Shown: positions 1-11,194 of the stretch, piece by piece
Layout of the letters: the number at the start of each line of letters is the position of its first letter
Numbering within the stretch: position 1 is the stretch's first letter
NCBI RefSeq assembly: GCF_004379255.2
Contig: NC_056048.1
Coordinates: 8,652,001 to 8,716,000 of the forward strand
Reading direction: 5' to 3'
From: Salvia splendens
Lineage: Eukaryota; Streptophyta; Magnoliopsida; Lamiales; Lamiaceae
DNA: 64,000 nucleotides
Made by a program: the position numbers and the translations under genes
The notes under the pieces: generated by a model
What the model was told of the DNA's origin: nothing
What the model saw: only the letters and a program-made list of their open reading frames with translations
Database searches by the model: none

Positions 1-992
1 TCTGAAAGTTTCAATACAATGTCCGGGTGCTTTTACATAAGAGGCCCGACCAGTCCACCTACAAAAATTAAATTATGAGCGAACAACACAAAAATCAATA
101 ACAATTATGCTTAAAAAAGTAATTAGTGGACAACTTACGCGACTGCACATGGTAAGTAGTCTACGGGCGCGGGGTTCAGCATCTGCGGTTTAATAATTGG
201 GATTCTCTCCCAAGCCCACAACTGTAACAATGTAAGAGCACCCCCAACATCGGTCCTCTTACCAAGTGCAGCTTCACATAGATTGTGGTACAAGCATGCA
301 AGAGTCGCACCTCCCCAGCTATAGCTACCACATTGTTCTATATCCATGAAAAACAGAAGGTAGAAGAAGGGAATTTTATTACCGGTGGCGTTCGGGATCA
401 GTAGACCACCCAGTAACAGCAGACAATACACACGAGCACGTTGATTGTACATGTATTGCTCGTGGTCATCACTCAGCTCAATCCGCAGTTGGTTTGATAA
501 GCTTGTCTGCTTCCAGTTCATTTCTTTTAGATCAACTGCATCTGGAATAAAGCCAAGAAAATCCAAACAAACATCCTTCCAATATCCGACATCCTTAGTG
601 GGGATGTAACCCGTCAGAGGCTCACCGTCAGTTTTGAGGCCCCATAAGACCTCCACGTCTTCTAAGCTCACAGTCGCTTCACCGACTGGAAAATGAAACG
701 TATGAGTCTCTGGCCTCCAACGTTCGATCAAAGCGGTGATAAGATGGTGGTCAATGTCTTTCGGTTGACCACACCTCAACATCCCGCCGAACCCCATCTC
801 ATCTATAACCGCCAAAACACGAGGATTTATGGGAACATCCCATATGATTCCTTCGTATCTTCTACACCGTACGTCTTCCGATGGCACTCCTGCCCATATG
901 TTATTAGAGACGTGTTGTCTCTGCAGATATAATACGGAGGGGTCCTCAGGACCACATAAGAGCCGACGACTAGAAGTTGAAGAAGATGCCAT
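1..992 (-). CDS. Plant mobile domain (MAIN-like / PPP7 long-form-like) protein, 3' part outside window
   Basis: Minus-strand gene starting at the ATG at 992-990. Exon 1 (992-139) encodes about 284 residues. The conserved plant mobile domain lies in residues ~55-285, with family-like stretches WRPETHTFHFPVGEATVSLED and VEVLWGLKTDGEPLTGY. The apparent stop just after exon 1 lies in an intron: a GTAAGT donor begins at 138 and a TTTTTGTAG acceptor ends at 59, giving an 80-bp intron. Exon 2 (58-1) continues in frame with a KAPGHCIETFR-like segment and runs off the left edge. Proteins of this family (MAIN, MAIL1-3) act in the nucleus in silencing and genome stability; related domains also occur in Mutator-like and gypsy elements, so host gene versus transposon-borne copy is open. 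A TGTGTAG just upstream of the ATG could be the acceptor of a 5' UTR intron. Family call is firm; exact member is not. Confidence 0.82.
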
Positions 993-1725
993 AAATTACC
1001 TACACACATTCATATTCCAAATTAAACAATAAACAAACCTAAACAAATTCAATAATTACAAACAATTTTATACAATATCACAAAATGGAACACCTATATC
1101 AAATAATTCACAATACACAACTTCAACATCATAACACAATTCACCTACACAAAAGTAACCGTTCAAATGCACAATATACATCAATTCTCCACAAATTCAA
1201 CTTACCCAATTTTAGTTTGACCAACCTAACAATTTCAATTTCAATTTCAACCTAACAATATACACAATATTAACAATTCAAACTACAAACAAAGACACTA
1301 ACCAACACCCACATAAACCAAATCAATTTGCCCAATTTTCAAGTTTTAAAACCCTACGATTTTGGTTTATAATCAAATTTATACACAAATTCACTTAAAT
1401 CCAAACAACCCAACATAATAATCAACACTAACGTCATACAAATAATCCATATGCACAATATTTCAACTCAAATTGCAACCCATTACAAACCCTAGCTAAG
1501 TATCCAACAATTACTCTAATAATGTAAAAGATAAGTATACTAACCAAATAAATTGGAAGATTTTGGGGAAAACTAGCACCGATTGATAAATGGAGGGCGA
1601 AATCACGGAGAGTATGAGGAATTCCCGACGAGAGGCGCTGCTACTATGGAAAATCGCGAATGGTGTGTGGTGTGTGTTTTTCGCGATTTGGAGGATGAGG
1701 GGCTGCTATAACACTCTGTAGAAAC
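993..1725. other. AT-rich upstream region of the plant mobile domain gene
   Basis: Very A-rich, low-complexity sequence with many CAATTTCAA and ACAA tracts and no supportable reading frame. A purine-rich, more GC-balanced stretch at 1555-1700 could hold the transcription start or an untranslated exon of the minus-strand gene, but no clear TATA box decides this. Confidence 0.4.
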
Positions 1726-2019
1726 CCGCCATTGGGGTTGGCGTTTTTTATGTAAACCCGCCAATGTAGTTGGCGTTTCTATACTTAAAGACGCCAACTA
1801 CGAAGGCGTCTTTTAGAAAATACGCAATTTCCGTCGGTGTTTTTTATTTCATAAACACGCCTTCGCAATTGGCGTTTTTAGGTAGTAAACGCCAACACAA
1901 TTGGCGTGTTTTAACGTAACTGTAATGGGAGACAATACGGGCAAAATACGGGACATTATAAAACGCCATCTTAGTTGGCGTTTTCACTAAAACAAAACGC
2001 CAATGAGGTTGGCGTGTTT
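1726..2019. repeat. Cluster of seven ~20-27 bp palindromes with AACGCCAA / TTGGCGTT arms
   Basis: Seven imperfect inverted repeats of the form AAACGCCAA-N(4-7)-TTGGCGTTT lie at about 1726-1745, 1754-1779, 1787-1814, 1853-1880, 1886-1912, 1959-1985 and 1993-2019. Arms are conserved while loops and spacers differ, so this is not a simple tandem duplication. It sits upstream of the minus-strand plant mobile domain gene. Each unit could form a short hairpin. The TTGGCG core resembles part of an E2F-type site, but that is inference. Confidence 0.75.
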
Positions 2020-2839
2020 CCTATAACTGGAATAGATAACAGAGTGGGTACATTTGCGTAATTTTAAAGGCCAATTGGCCTAGAAACCCGATTTTCTCAA
2101 CTTTTGAAGTCTACTAACCAACCAATATTTCACGTAAAAAAATGACAATTTGATATTGAAACCCCAACATACCATAAACTAGCAATAATTGTATGAATAT
2201 GTTGCATAATTTATTTTGCGTGGATCTATTACACTTTATCTACTAGATTGTTAGAAAATATATGAATCACTTTAATAATATCTTTAATTTGGTTATAATT
2301 TAAGAATAACTTATTATTATAATTAACTAGTTAAGTGTTATGTGATGCACTTAAAGTATAAATTCAAATAATATTTATTATATAATAAAATAAATATATA
2401 ATTAACTTATCTATATTAGTATAATGTGTTGTTGAGCATTTATATTTTTTTCATTATTACCTCGAAATTCGATTTGTTAATTACGTATGCATACATTCAT
2501 AAGTCGTAACACTTGTTTCATTACACCTTTGGTTGCTTAATTTTAAAAATAATACTAGTACTAATTTAGAAAGGATGATGAATGATGATACAATGAAAGG
2601 CTTATTAAATTGGATATTCAAAACCAGAAGGGGCACACTTGAATTAATCTGAATGCGAAGGGGTTATCAAGCGTTAAGCTGATCGATTAAGGCTAATTAA
2701 CTAGTATTTTATATTTGGTTCCATCATCATTATCTTGAAAGAGTTGAAAATCAATAGTCTAATCCATTATTAGTATATGTTTAGGTAGTGATCACGTCCA
2801 AGCAATTAGCTACTTCGAGACCTCGCATCTTTTTATATA
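2020..2839. other. AT-rich intergenic DNA
   Basis: No coding signal seen; poly-A/T-rich single-copy-looking sequence between the palindrome cluster and the first MITE. Confidence 0.5.
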
Positions 2840-3094
2840 CTCCCTCTGTCCGCGAATAGGAGTCCCGTTTTACCATTATAGTCCGTCCGCGAATAGGAGT
2901 CCCGGTTCACTTTTACCATAAATTGTAATAAGGTTCCACCTTCCACTAACTCATTTCACTCACATTTCATTTAAAATTAATATATATAAGTGGGACCCTT
3001 ATTCCACTAACTATTTTCCACTCACTTTTCTTAACATTTCTTAAAACTCGTGCCGTCCATAAATGGGACTCCTCCTAATGGAAGAAGGAGGGAG
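2840..3094. mobile_element. Stowaway-like MITE
   Basis: Starts CTCCCTCTGTCCGCGAATAG and ends in the inverse (GAAGGAGGGAG), flanked by TA on both sides. Interior has the CCACTAACTCATTTCACTCAC motif series seen again at 52705-52945 and in the outer element at 55646-56169, so these three are one family. No coding capacity. Confidence 0.85.
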
Positions 3095-3547
3095 TAATAT
3101 TTATAACTCAATAATTTATATCTAGCCTCTGTTAAAAATAGAGTCTGGCAAGAATAATTTTTTATGAGTGTGCTTGATGATCATTTCAAAAAATAATACC
3201 GAAGATTAGTCTAATTAATTAGACTTAAACATGGATGCCAGAGCAATAAAATGAAATGATGGTCAACTTCTGTATAAACAAGTAGGCCATACCAATGCAC
3301 ATTCATGTATAGAAATTAATTCTAATTAAAATATTCAGATCCCAACTGACGGAATAAATGGATGATGGGTTAATTTGACAATAAATAATAAAAAATATTT
3401 TATTATAAATAATACTCCATAGTATACTGTACAAAATTGTAAGTGTAATAAATTTATATCATGAAATAAGATTAAGATGAAATAATAATTATCAGCGGTT
3501 CGTTTTCCCAATATTCTCAAAAAGGTGTTAATAAGGGTGTGAAGTCA

Positions 3548-3722
3548 GGGAATGGATCCCCTGCTGTGCTCCCACCACAGCAGGGGCATGCTGTCTCTCA
3601 CAACACATTTTTTTATAAATAAAATAAAATATTAAAATATTAATATTATTTTATTTTTTTAATTGGCTGTGAGAAACAGCATGCCCCTGCTGTGGTGGGA
3701 GCACAGCAGGGGATCCATTCCC
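3548..3722. mobile_element. Mutator-like MITE with 57-bp TIRs and 9-bp TSD
   Basis: A 175-bp element whose ends start GGGAATGGATCCCC. The two 57-bp terminal inverted repeats (3548-3604 and 3666-3722) differ at about two positions. The perfect 9-bp target duplication GTGAAGTCA lies at 3539-3547 and 3723-3731, which is diagnostic of Mutator-like insertion. Each arm contains an inner palindrome (CCCCTGCTGTG-loop-CACAGCAGGGG), giving a palindrome within a palindrome. The AT-rich centre is non-coding. Confidence 0.88.
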
Positions 3723-3731
3723 GTGAAGTCA

Positions 3732-4509
3732 AAAGTAGGGAAATCAGTTGTTACATTTTCCAATAATACGAAATAAATGTGAGGCTGAAAGGATGTTAGA
3801 GAAAAGATATGACATGACACATCAATTGTCATCAGTTATAAGTCATTAATATCTTATACTCCACTAGTATTAATGAAATAAGGCCAGTCCAAATATTGAT
3901 TAAAGATAGTCTAGTAAAACTATTTACTTTATCATTAATTAGAGATTTGTATATAAAGATATCCAAATATTGTAAAATTGTTTACTTTGTCACTAAGTTG
4001 AGATTTTTATACAAAAGATATCCAGATATTGATTAAAGACGGCTAGATAAAACTATTTACTTTGTCACTAATTAGAGATTTTTATACAAAGATAATAACT
4101 AATTAAATCAAAATTTTTTATTAAATTTTTAATAAATCTCATGAAACTTGAAAATGAAATATTATATTATGAAGTTTTATTGTTCACAATTATTTCTTCA
4201 GTATATCAAACGATCTGTTTTAGTGATTCTCATAATTAATGACTGTTGTTTTATTAACATAAGTTTTTTTCTTCTTCTTTATCTTTTCTTATTCTAAGTA
4301 TACAACAATGTTTTGAGCATTACACGGACAACTAAGAAAAATTACAATTTCATAATTTAATGATTTATTTTCAAACTTCATAAATTGATCCATTTTATAT
4401 ACAAATCATTTTCGGTAGAAAAATCGATATTGGTCACGCATTTTTTTAGTGTATATTATTAGACTATTCTAATTTACTAAAATGGGGTGGTTTCTAGATG
4501 AATATAGTA
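3732..4509. other. AT-rich intergenic DNA with a three-unit tandem repeat
   Basis: At 3895-4092 three imperfect units of about 60-73 bp share the core TATTTACTTTGTCACTAA followed by TTAGAGATTTTTATA and AAGATATCCA. The rest is AT-rich without a reading frame worth reporting. Confidence 0.55.
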
Positions 4510-4688
4510 CTCCCTCCGTCCCGGGCTACTCGCTCATTTCCTTTTCGGCTCGGAGATTAAGGAATGAGTGTATAGGAAAGTCAAAAATGACGGCTGTAGG
4601 TGAATTTTTTTACTAAAAATGGAAAGAGTGCAAGTAACTTGGGACGCCCAAAAAGGAAATAAGTGCGAGTAGTGCGGGACGGAGGGAG
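4510..4688. mobile_element. Stowaway-like MITE, copy 1 of an inverted pair
   Basis: TIR CTCCCTCCGTCCCGGGCTAC at the left and its inverse GTGCGGGACGGAGGGAG at the right, with TA flanks at 4508-4509 and 4689-4690. Interior carries CAAGTAACTTGGGACGCCC. Confidence 0.88.
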
Positions 4689-4799
4689 TATATGTTTTTA
4701 TGACCCATCTGAATATTTGATCCATAGGTCGTTATTGTGTTTTTATTATACGGAGTACAATTTACTATTGCTTTAATACTTTCATATCAAACAATCATA

Positions 4800-4978
4800 C
4801 TCCCTCCATCCCGCACTACTTGCACTTATTTCCTTTCTGGGCGTCCCAAGTTATTTGCACTCTTTCCATTTTTAGTAACAATTTATACCTACAGCCGTAA
4901 TTGTTGACTTTGTCTATCACTCATTCCTTAATCTCCGTGCCCAAAAGGAAATGTGCGAGTAGTGCGAGATGGAGGGAG
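4800..4978. mobile_element. Stowaway-like MITE, copy 2, opposite orientation to copy 1
   Basis: TIR CTCCCTCCATCCCGCACTAC, TA flanks at 4798-4799 and 4979-4980. Its interior GGGCGTCCCAAGTTATTTGC is the reverse complement of the copy at 4510-4688; the two are 111 bp apart. Confidence 0.88.
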
Positions 4979-6414
4979 TACTATTTTTGAAGTTTCAAGA
5001 CAGTTATACAGTTTGAATTTGGTTTTAAGTAATTGCAATTTGCTGTGGATGAAAAAAGATAGGCTATGAACCTATGAGTAAGAGTACACCAGAACACCTT
5101 ACGTAATTATGCTAAAATTAAATACTATTTCCGCCCACTAAAAATAGATAAAATTATAAATAATACTTTACGAGTTTTATAGCACAATTAATAACTAAGA
5201 GAGAGAAAAGTAGTGGTAGTGAGATCTAGATTTTAACGCGTAAGATTATTATTTACTTAAAACATTCCATATTTAGATCTGGCATAATTTTAGTAAATGA
5301 CCCAAAATAAAATTAATCTATATTTTTTTGATGTATACCTAACTTTTTATATCATTGATGAAGTCTACAAGGCACAGTGATTTACTAGTTCTAATTTATG
5401 AGTTAGGTGAAGTTTTAAACGTCTTGTTGAACAAGGGCATGTGCAAATACTAATATTTCTTCTATAAAGTCTATAGTAGAATAAGAGAATCAACAATTAT
5501 TAATATTTCTTCAATTGCATTCTTTTTTTTTATTTAATTACCAAGGGTATCCATCGGCGGACCCAGTAACTATTCATTGCGATTTATAGACACCTCAATA
5601 GGTGGAACAGTCACAGTTGTATTCTTAATGGCTTCACATCTACTTTTCATTCCCCCGTTACAAATTATGGATTCTATCTTTTTTTAATTCTTTCTTAGTT
5701 TACTATGTATATTTAAATATAATAATTAAATTCATATAAACATATATAATCAAATAATACAAATTTAATTAAAATTAATGTAATTACACTATTAATATAA
5801 TTAAGTAATTAAACGGGTAACCCGATCCTTTCAGATTATGGCTAGACTTTTTCCTTTTACAATAGTTTACTAAGTAAGCCGACACATCAACTTCCCTCAA
5901 ACAAATTATTGTTGCAAGCAAATTGCTACAAAGGCAAAATAATAGTAGTAGTATTATACGTACATAATTGAAATCAAAATTACATAAAAACTATAATCAT
6001 CCCATCAAGGGCTCCAAAGTAAGCCCAAATTTTTATAATTAAATCTTATTGGAGTTGGTCGTGGGCTTCACTATCGGATATATATTACCGGCGCTGCATT
6101 GATCTATATCGACATAAGATGAATTTGATTGATAAAATTATTCAAATATCGAAAGAAGTTGGAGAAAAAATTGCAAAGAATTGGAATTACAAAGTAAAAA
6201 TGAAATAAATAAAGGATATATATATATAAATGAATGAAAAATAAAGAGAAAACATATAGCCGTTTAACGAAAGCATTTGCACTGGACAAGTTTTCGATTT
6301 TACTAATAATTTCGGGATGGACAAAAAATAAAATTTAAGAGAAATCATGTGATGAAAGATGATAACATAGTCCGTGCTTGATTTGTAAGGATACTGAGGT
6401 TCTATTTGGTATAC
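4979..6414. other. AT-rich intergenic DNA
   Basis: No gene, RNA or clear element recognised. Several short AT-only reading frames are compositional artefacts. Confidence 0.5.
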
Positions 6415-6785
6415 GAAATTATAATTGAATTAGGTTAGAATTTTATGAAATTGAAAGGGAAGGAATTGAATTCTAATTTAATTTCAAATTATATGTTTGA
6501 TAAAATTAAGTAATTGATATGAAATTCAATATGAAGAATTCGCACACACACAATGTGTGTAATTTGTGTGCAGTGTGGATTTTGTTAGAGTGCGTATGTT
6601 GTGTGTGTATTTTTGTGTATTATGTGTGTGTAGAGCGTGTGCAGTGTGTACGCTATGCACTTTAGATATGAAATTCAAATTGTGCACTTTAGATGAATTT
6701 AAATTGTGGAATTGATACATTTAAAATTATAATTTAATTCTAAATTAAAATCCAAATAATTTTATCATACCAAACATTAAATTTT
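6405..6785. mobile_element. AT-rich foldback element (possible MITE)
   Basis: Left arm reads TATTTGGTATACGAAATTAT and the right arm carries ATTTTATCATACCAAACATT, an imperfect inverted repeat. Inner arms repeat ATTGAATTCTAATTT-type words in both orientations, around a TG/CA-rich core at 6538-6660 (repeated TGTGTG and CACACA). No confident target duplication, so the superfamily is not assigned. Confidence 0.45.
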
Positions 6786-6792
6786 GAATTGA

Positions 6793-6860
6793 ATGATTCT
6801 AATTCTAATTCTAATTCTAATTCTAATTCTAATTCTAATTCTAATTCTAATTCTAATTCT
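6793..6860. repeat. Hexanucleotide microsatellite (ATTCTA)n, about 11 copies
   Basis: An uninterrupted run of the ATTCTA unit directly next to the foldback element. Its unit matches words inside that element, suggesting expansion from the element end. Confidence 0.92.
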
Positions 6861-7198
6861 GCACTTCCATCGCATTTTGAACCGATGATCTGAAGTGATG
6901 CAGTTTGTACTTATTGGGCTGATCATATTTATGGATTAGCCTGATTTTTAAAAAGCATATTCTCTTAGTGGGCTCTGAAGCCCGGAGAAAAAATTAACAA
7001 CGAATCCAATTTTTTATGGATAAGAGCATATTAATATTTAAATCCAAATTTGTAATACTACTAACAAATCAATGAATTGAGAGTACAAGCACGTCAATAC
7101 AAAAATAAATAAATAAAATATGTTGAATTAAGTCAAAATGAGTAGGATTGTCGAGCTGTACTTAAAAAATAATGCAAATATTTAGGATATATATAAAT

Positions 7199-7378
7199 GC
7201 GATTGAATTGATAGAAAAGGTTGTGAATGGTGAGTGTTTTATGTGATTAAACTTACCATTACGATCATCTCTTTAACATAACAAAACAAATGTGATTGAA
7301 TTGATAGAAAGGTTGTGAATTGTGAGTGTTTTATGTGATTAAACTTGCCATTACGATCTATCTCTTTAACAAAATAAA
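7199..7378. repeat. Two-copy tandem duplication, ~90 bp unit
   Basis: The unit GATTGAATTGATAGAAAGG ... GTGAGTGTTTTATGTGATTA ... CTCTTTAAC occurs at about 7199-7288 and 7290-7375 with a few differences. Confidence 0.8.
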
Positions 7379-7699
7379 GTAAGAGTGAGAATAGAAATAT
7401 GAAATAAAATAAATAAAAATGAAAATAAAGTAAATAAAGAGTAGAGATAAAGGAGATCCCCTGGACTAGCCCTACACAGCTCAGACACCACAAACTCAAA
7501 AAATAGAAAGAGTCTAAATACTCACAGCAATAACACATCTACAGTAAACAAGAAAATGGAAGACCCCATGTGAGTTAAATATTGCTAAAAAAGAAAACGC
7601 CTTAGTTAGGTTGAGATGTATATAAAAAAGGAATACGTTTCACTTAGGATGAGACAGAGGGAGTATTTTGTATGTGTTAATATTATAATCGTGGATTTA

Positions 7700-7964
7700 T
7701 CATCCCTGAAAAGTATGAACCATTTCTTTATTAGTACGTCCTTGAAAAGTATGAACTTTCTAATTTTAGAATAGTTAAACAACACATTACCCCTACACAT
7801 TATTTTATTTACAACTTATCAGTATACAACAATACAAATGATGTGGAGCTCACTCTGCACTAACACTACGTACACTACTACCCATTATCTCTCTCTTACT
7901 TCACCAATTATACATTAAAAACCGTGCCGAACCAAATGTTTATACTTTTCAGGGACGGAGTGAG
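7700..7964. mobile_element. Degenerate Stowaway-like MITE
   Basis: Left CATCCCTGAAAAGTATGAAC is mirrored by TTTATACTTTTCAGGGACGG at the right end, followed by GAGTGAGTA. A second degenerate right end (GACAGAGGGAGTA) occurs at about 7648-7662. Confidence 0.6.
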
Positions 7965-8475
7965 TATCTTTTTACCATGAATATGAAACAACGTACCCTC
8001 TCTCAATTCTAAAAGTGTACGAAGTTTTTGGATTAATTGAATGTAAAATCACAAAGTTTTGATTAAATATTGGTTTGTCCCACCTCTTTCTAAATTTGAA
8101 TGATAAATTACGAAGTCTCAAAAATTTTTAATCGTCATGTTTCAACAAATTTGTTTTATATTGTTTTTTTAAAAAAATTAAGATTCTTAGTCATTTATAT
8201 TGTTACATTAATTCATATGTACGTCACTATTGATCGACATAATTGTGTGCACCACTTTAGCATCACATTTACTCAAAAAAATTATTATAAATGACTGAGA
8301 ATTTGTTAAACTAGTAATTTGTTATTCAAATTTAAAATTATGAAACAAACTAAAATTTGACTTAGACTACTTGATTTTGCATGCAATTAGTCCTTTACTT
8401 TTTAGATGAAACCTTAATGGAGAATGCAAGCACTATTGGCATAATTCTTTTAAGGTGTGACAAGTAACCATAGAA

Positions 8476-8704
8476 CAATAACTATTTTCTTGTGATATGT
8501 TTCGTTATAATGTACATATTGTATAACCCCCAACTTACTCTAATAATTAATGTCGACCTATCACCAACATATATGCAAAAATACCAACAACAATAACTAT
8601 TCTCTTGTGATATGTTTCGTTATACGTATACATATTGTATGATTCCCAATTTACACTAATAATTAACGTTGACCTATACGAAACATGTATGCTACAATAC
8701 CAAG
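8476..8704. repeat. Two-copy tandem duplication, ~114 bp unit
   Basis: Units at 8476-8589 and 8590-8704 share CTTGTGATATGTTTCGTTAT, CATATTGTAT and TAATAATTAA words; diverged at roughly one site in seven. Confidence 0.78.
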
Positions 8705-8999
8705 TTTCTACATCACTCTAGACATTGATAATGCATGTGTCTTTTCCTAAGAAAATTCTTGCAGATTATAAAATTATTAACGGCTATAAATTGTCGTCAT
8801 CGTTAGCGGCTATAAAATTATTAATGGCTGGTGCCGTCCATAAATGAAACTAATTTTTATATACTCACATATATATATATATAGTACTATAATGATATTA
8901 AGTTGGGAAGGGCTGAAAAAGTCAATTCCAACTCCTTACTTAAAGGGTGGCACGTTTTAGCTCTATACACATATATCCCGACTCAATTTTAAACTACGG
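8705..8999. other. Intergenic DNA
   Basis: AT-rich; a GTGCCGTCCATAAATG fragment at ~8832 recalls the Stowaway family at 2840-3094. Nothing else recognised. Confidence 0.4.
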
Positions 9000-9655
9000 G
9001 AAGTCCAGCCTCGGACCTTCGAAGTAGGTTGACGATTGGATTGCAGAAGTTGTGCAATGCCTAGATTGTGGTATCTCTAAACTGCCAATCACATACCTTG
9101 GAGTTCCCCTAGCCCTAGGAGCATATCCGCGAAAGTTGATAACATGGAAACCAATAGTTGATAAAGATTACAACTTTGGAAAGTGAGAGAGAGGAGAGCC
9201 CTCTCGAAGGAGGCTAGGTTGGTCCTTAATAATTCACTCGTTTACTACCTCAGCCTTTTCCGCATGCCTAAGAATAGCTGAATGCATCGTTCAATTCCAA
9301 AGGAAATTCTTCTGGGGTAGAACTATTGGAGACATCTACATAAATAATTCCCCTTTTCCAAGGCTCTTGATATAGTCAATCCAGAAGGACAAGCTCATTG
9401 AGGAGATTGGAGTTGGGGAGGATTGGAAATGGAGGTGGCATCTTTTTACGTGGGAGGAGGATCTCGACTACATGAGCACAACACCAAAAAAAAACAGGGC
9501 TGTCATGGTGTCTCTTTAGGTGGTAGTGACTAGATTGTGTTTGTTGGTTGGTTTTGTTGATTTTAAGATCTTTTCATGATGTTGTTGTCTTGCGGTCTTT
9601 CACTCACCTGCATAGTGGTTTGAGACTTTTTGATTATATATATAAAAAAAGAATA
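9000..9655 (+). pseudogene. L1-type LINE ORF2 fragment and 3' tail
   Basis: Translation in shifting frames gives a LINE reverse-transcriptase C-terminal region: KLPITYLGVPLALGAYPRK, LITWKPIVDK, then LVLNNSLVYYLSLFRMPKN (around 9085-9270). A later piece (9395-9480) reads as a short WKWRWHLFTWEEDL-like segment. Several stops and frameshifts break it. The following T/G-rich stretch ending in an A-rich run near 9640-9652 looks like the element's 3' UTR and tail. Only the 3' part is present, as expected for a 5'-truncated LINE insertion. Family call moderately sure; boundaries approximate. Confidence 0.72.
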
Positions 9656-10120
9656 ATGGGAGTCATGTGGTATTTTATTTTTGTCCAAGGCTTTTTTTCC
9701 CGTGTGTATTTTATATTGTTATCCTCGTAGTTTATTTTTATGCAGCTTATTAGTTTAATTGTTTTTTAATAATTGTATTATTTTAAAGTCTAGATTCGGA
9801 AAACATCTGATTTTTTAATTTGTACCTTCTTTTTTTTAATAATTTAAACCCATATAGTCCATTTTGTGCATCTTATTAGCTTACTTACATTTTAGTTTCT
9901 TCTCTTTCAATTCATTTTATTTTGTATCTGTGTACTTTAAATTCTTCTTATGTATTTTACGGTTTTAAGTTCTTCTTATGTTTGTTATCCTCCATATTTT
10001 AAAAGAATTGTAAGACATTGTAATTCTTTTGCATTTTAAGTTTTCTCTTTCAATTAATTTAATTTTTTTTATATCATTTCTATTTTAAATTCTTTTCATG
10101 CATATTATGTATATATAGTA
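9656..10120. other. T-rich intergenic DNA
   Basis: Repeated TTTTAAATTCTTCTTATG / TTTTATTTT words suggest an old degenerate repeat; no gene seen. Similar text resumes after the MITE at 10121-10312, up to ~10500. Confidence 0.45.
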
Positions 10121-10312
10121 CTTCTTCCGCCCCACTTTAGCACACCGTTGACTTTTCTGCTCTCGTTTTATAAAATGATAGTAATAAATAGTTAAAGTGG
10201 AGAAATGGTTCTCTCTTACTTTACCATTTCTCCACTTTAACAATTTATTAGTATCATTTTTATAAAACGAGTGCAGAAAAATCAACGGGACTACTAAAGT
10301 GAGACGGGGGAG
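10121..10312. mobile_element. Stowaway-like MITE, near-palindromic
   Basis: TIR CTTCTTCCGCCCCACTTTAG against CTAAAGTGAGACGGGGGAG, TA flanks. Much of the element folds on itself through TTTATAAAATGATA and GGAGAAATGG arms. The same family forms the outer element at 38090-38408. Confidence 0.85.
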
Positions 10313-10605
10313 TATTATTTTTAAAACAGTTGATTCTCTCGAAGAGCATTATAGATTTTATGCATTTTATTGTTAAAATAATCTACTTTTCGTCAAACAT
10401 TTTTATTTTCTTCTAATGCATTTTATTTTTCATCTTTCTTATTTTAAATTATTACTAATGCATTTTTATTTTTCTTTTTCTCTATCTTAGAATAATTGAA
10501 ACTTTGTTCAATAAGACAAAATATAGTTTATTATTGAAGACAACACACTTTGTAGAAGCTGAATTACATTATCTATATTCTATAATATACTCCAATAAAC
10601 CTAAG

Positions 10606-11194
10606 TAGGGATGTCAATGTAGCCCGCAACCCGTGGGCTGACCCGAATAGCCCGCCAAATTTATAGGGTTAGGGCTAGAAATTTCTAGCCCGATAAAATT
10701 AAAACCCGATTAGCCCGCACCCGACTAACCCGCGACCCGTTAGGGCTAGACCCGAAAACCCGATGGGCTGGCCCGAAAACCCGATTTTATTAATATAATA
10801 ATTGATAAATAAATTAAAAACTTCAAATTCACTTAAAAAAATATTTAGATTTCTGAAACATACATTAAAATTTCACAAAATATTTCAAAATTTAGTATTT
10901 GATCATGTTTATGATTGATTTTGACAATATATCTCAAAATTATCATAATTAAATATTTTACATTTTATGAATATAACTAATTTTTATCATTATTTATTGG
11001 ATTGATCGCATGTTAATCTTATCGGTAGCAACCCGATTAACCCGCTGGGCTAGCCCGAAACCCGAGCTTTTAGGGTTAGGGTTGAACTTTACAACCCGAA
11101 AGAATTCACAACCCGATTAGCCCGCACCCGATTGACCCGCAACCCGAGTAGGGCCGGCCCGAAACCCGATGGGCCAGCCCGATTGACATCCCTA
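10606..11194. mobile_element. Non-autonomous hAT element with 8-bp TSD
   Basis: TIR TAGGGATGTCAAT at the left and its inverse ATTGACATCCCTA at the right. An exact 8-bp target duplication AACCTAAG lies at 10598-10605 and 11195-11202, the hAT signature. Subterminal regions are dense in GGGCTGGCCCG / ACCCGATT words in both orientations, with an AT-rich non-coding centre. A diverged relative occurs at about 45170-45975. Confidence 0.88.

Noticed and set aside
693..1032. Plus-strand frames opposite the plant mobile domain exon
   Set aside because: Shadows of a conserved minus-strand exon.
6104..8294. Several 60-100-residue Phe/Tyr/Leu-rich frames
   Set aside because: Typical of AT-rich non-coding DNA; no start context or homology.
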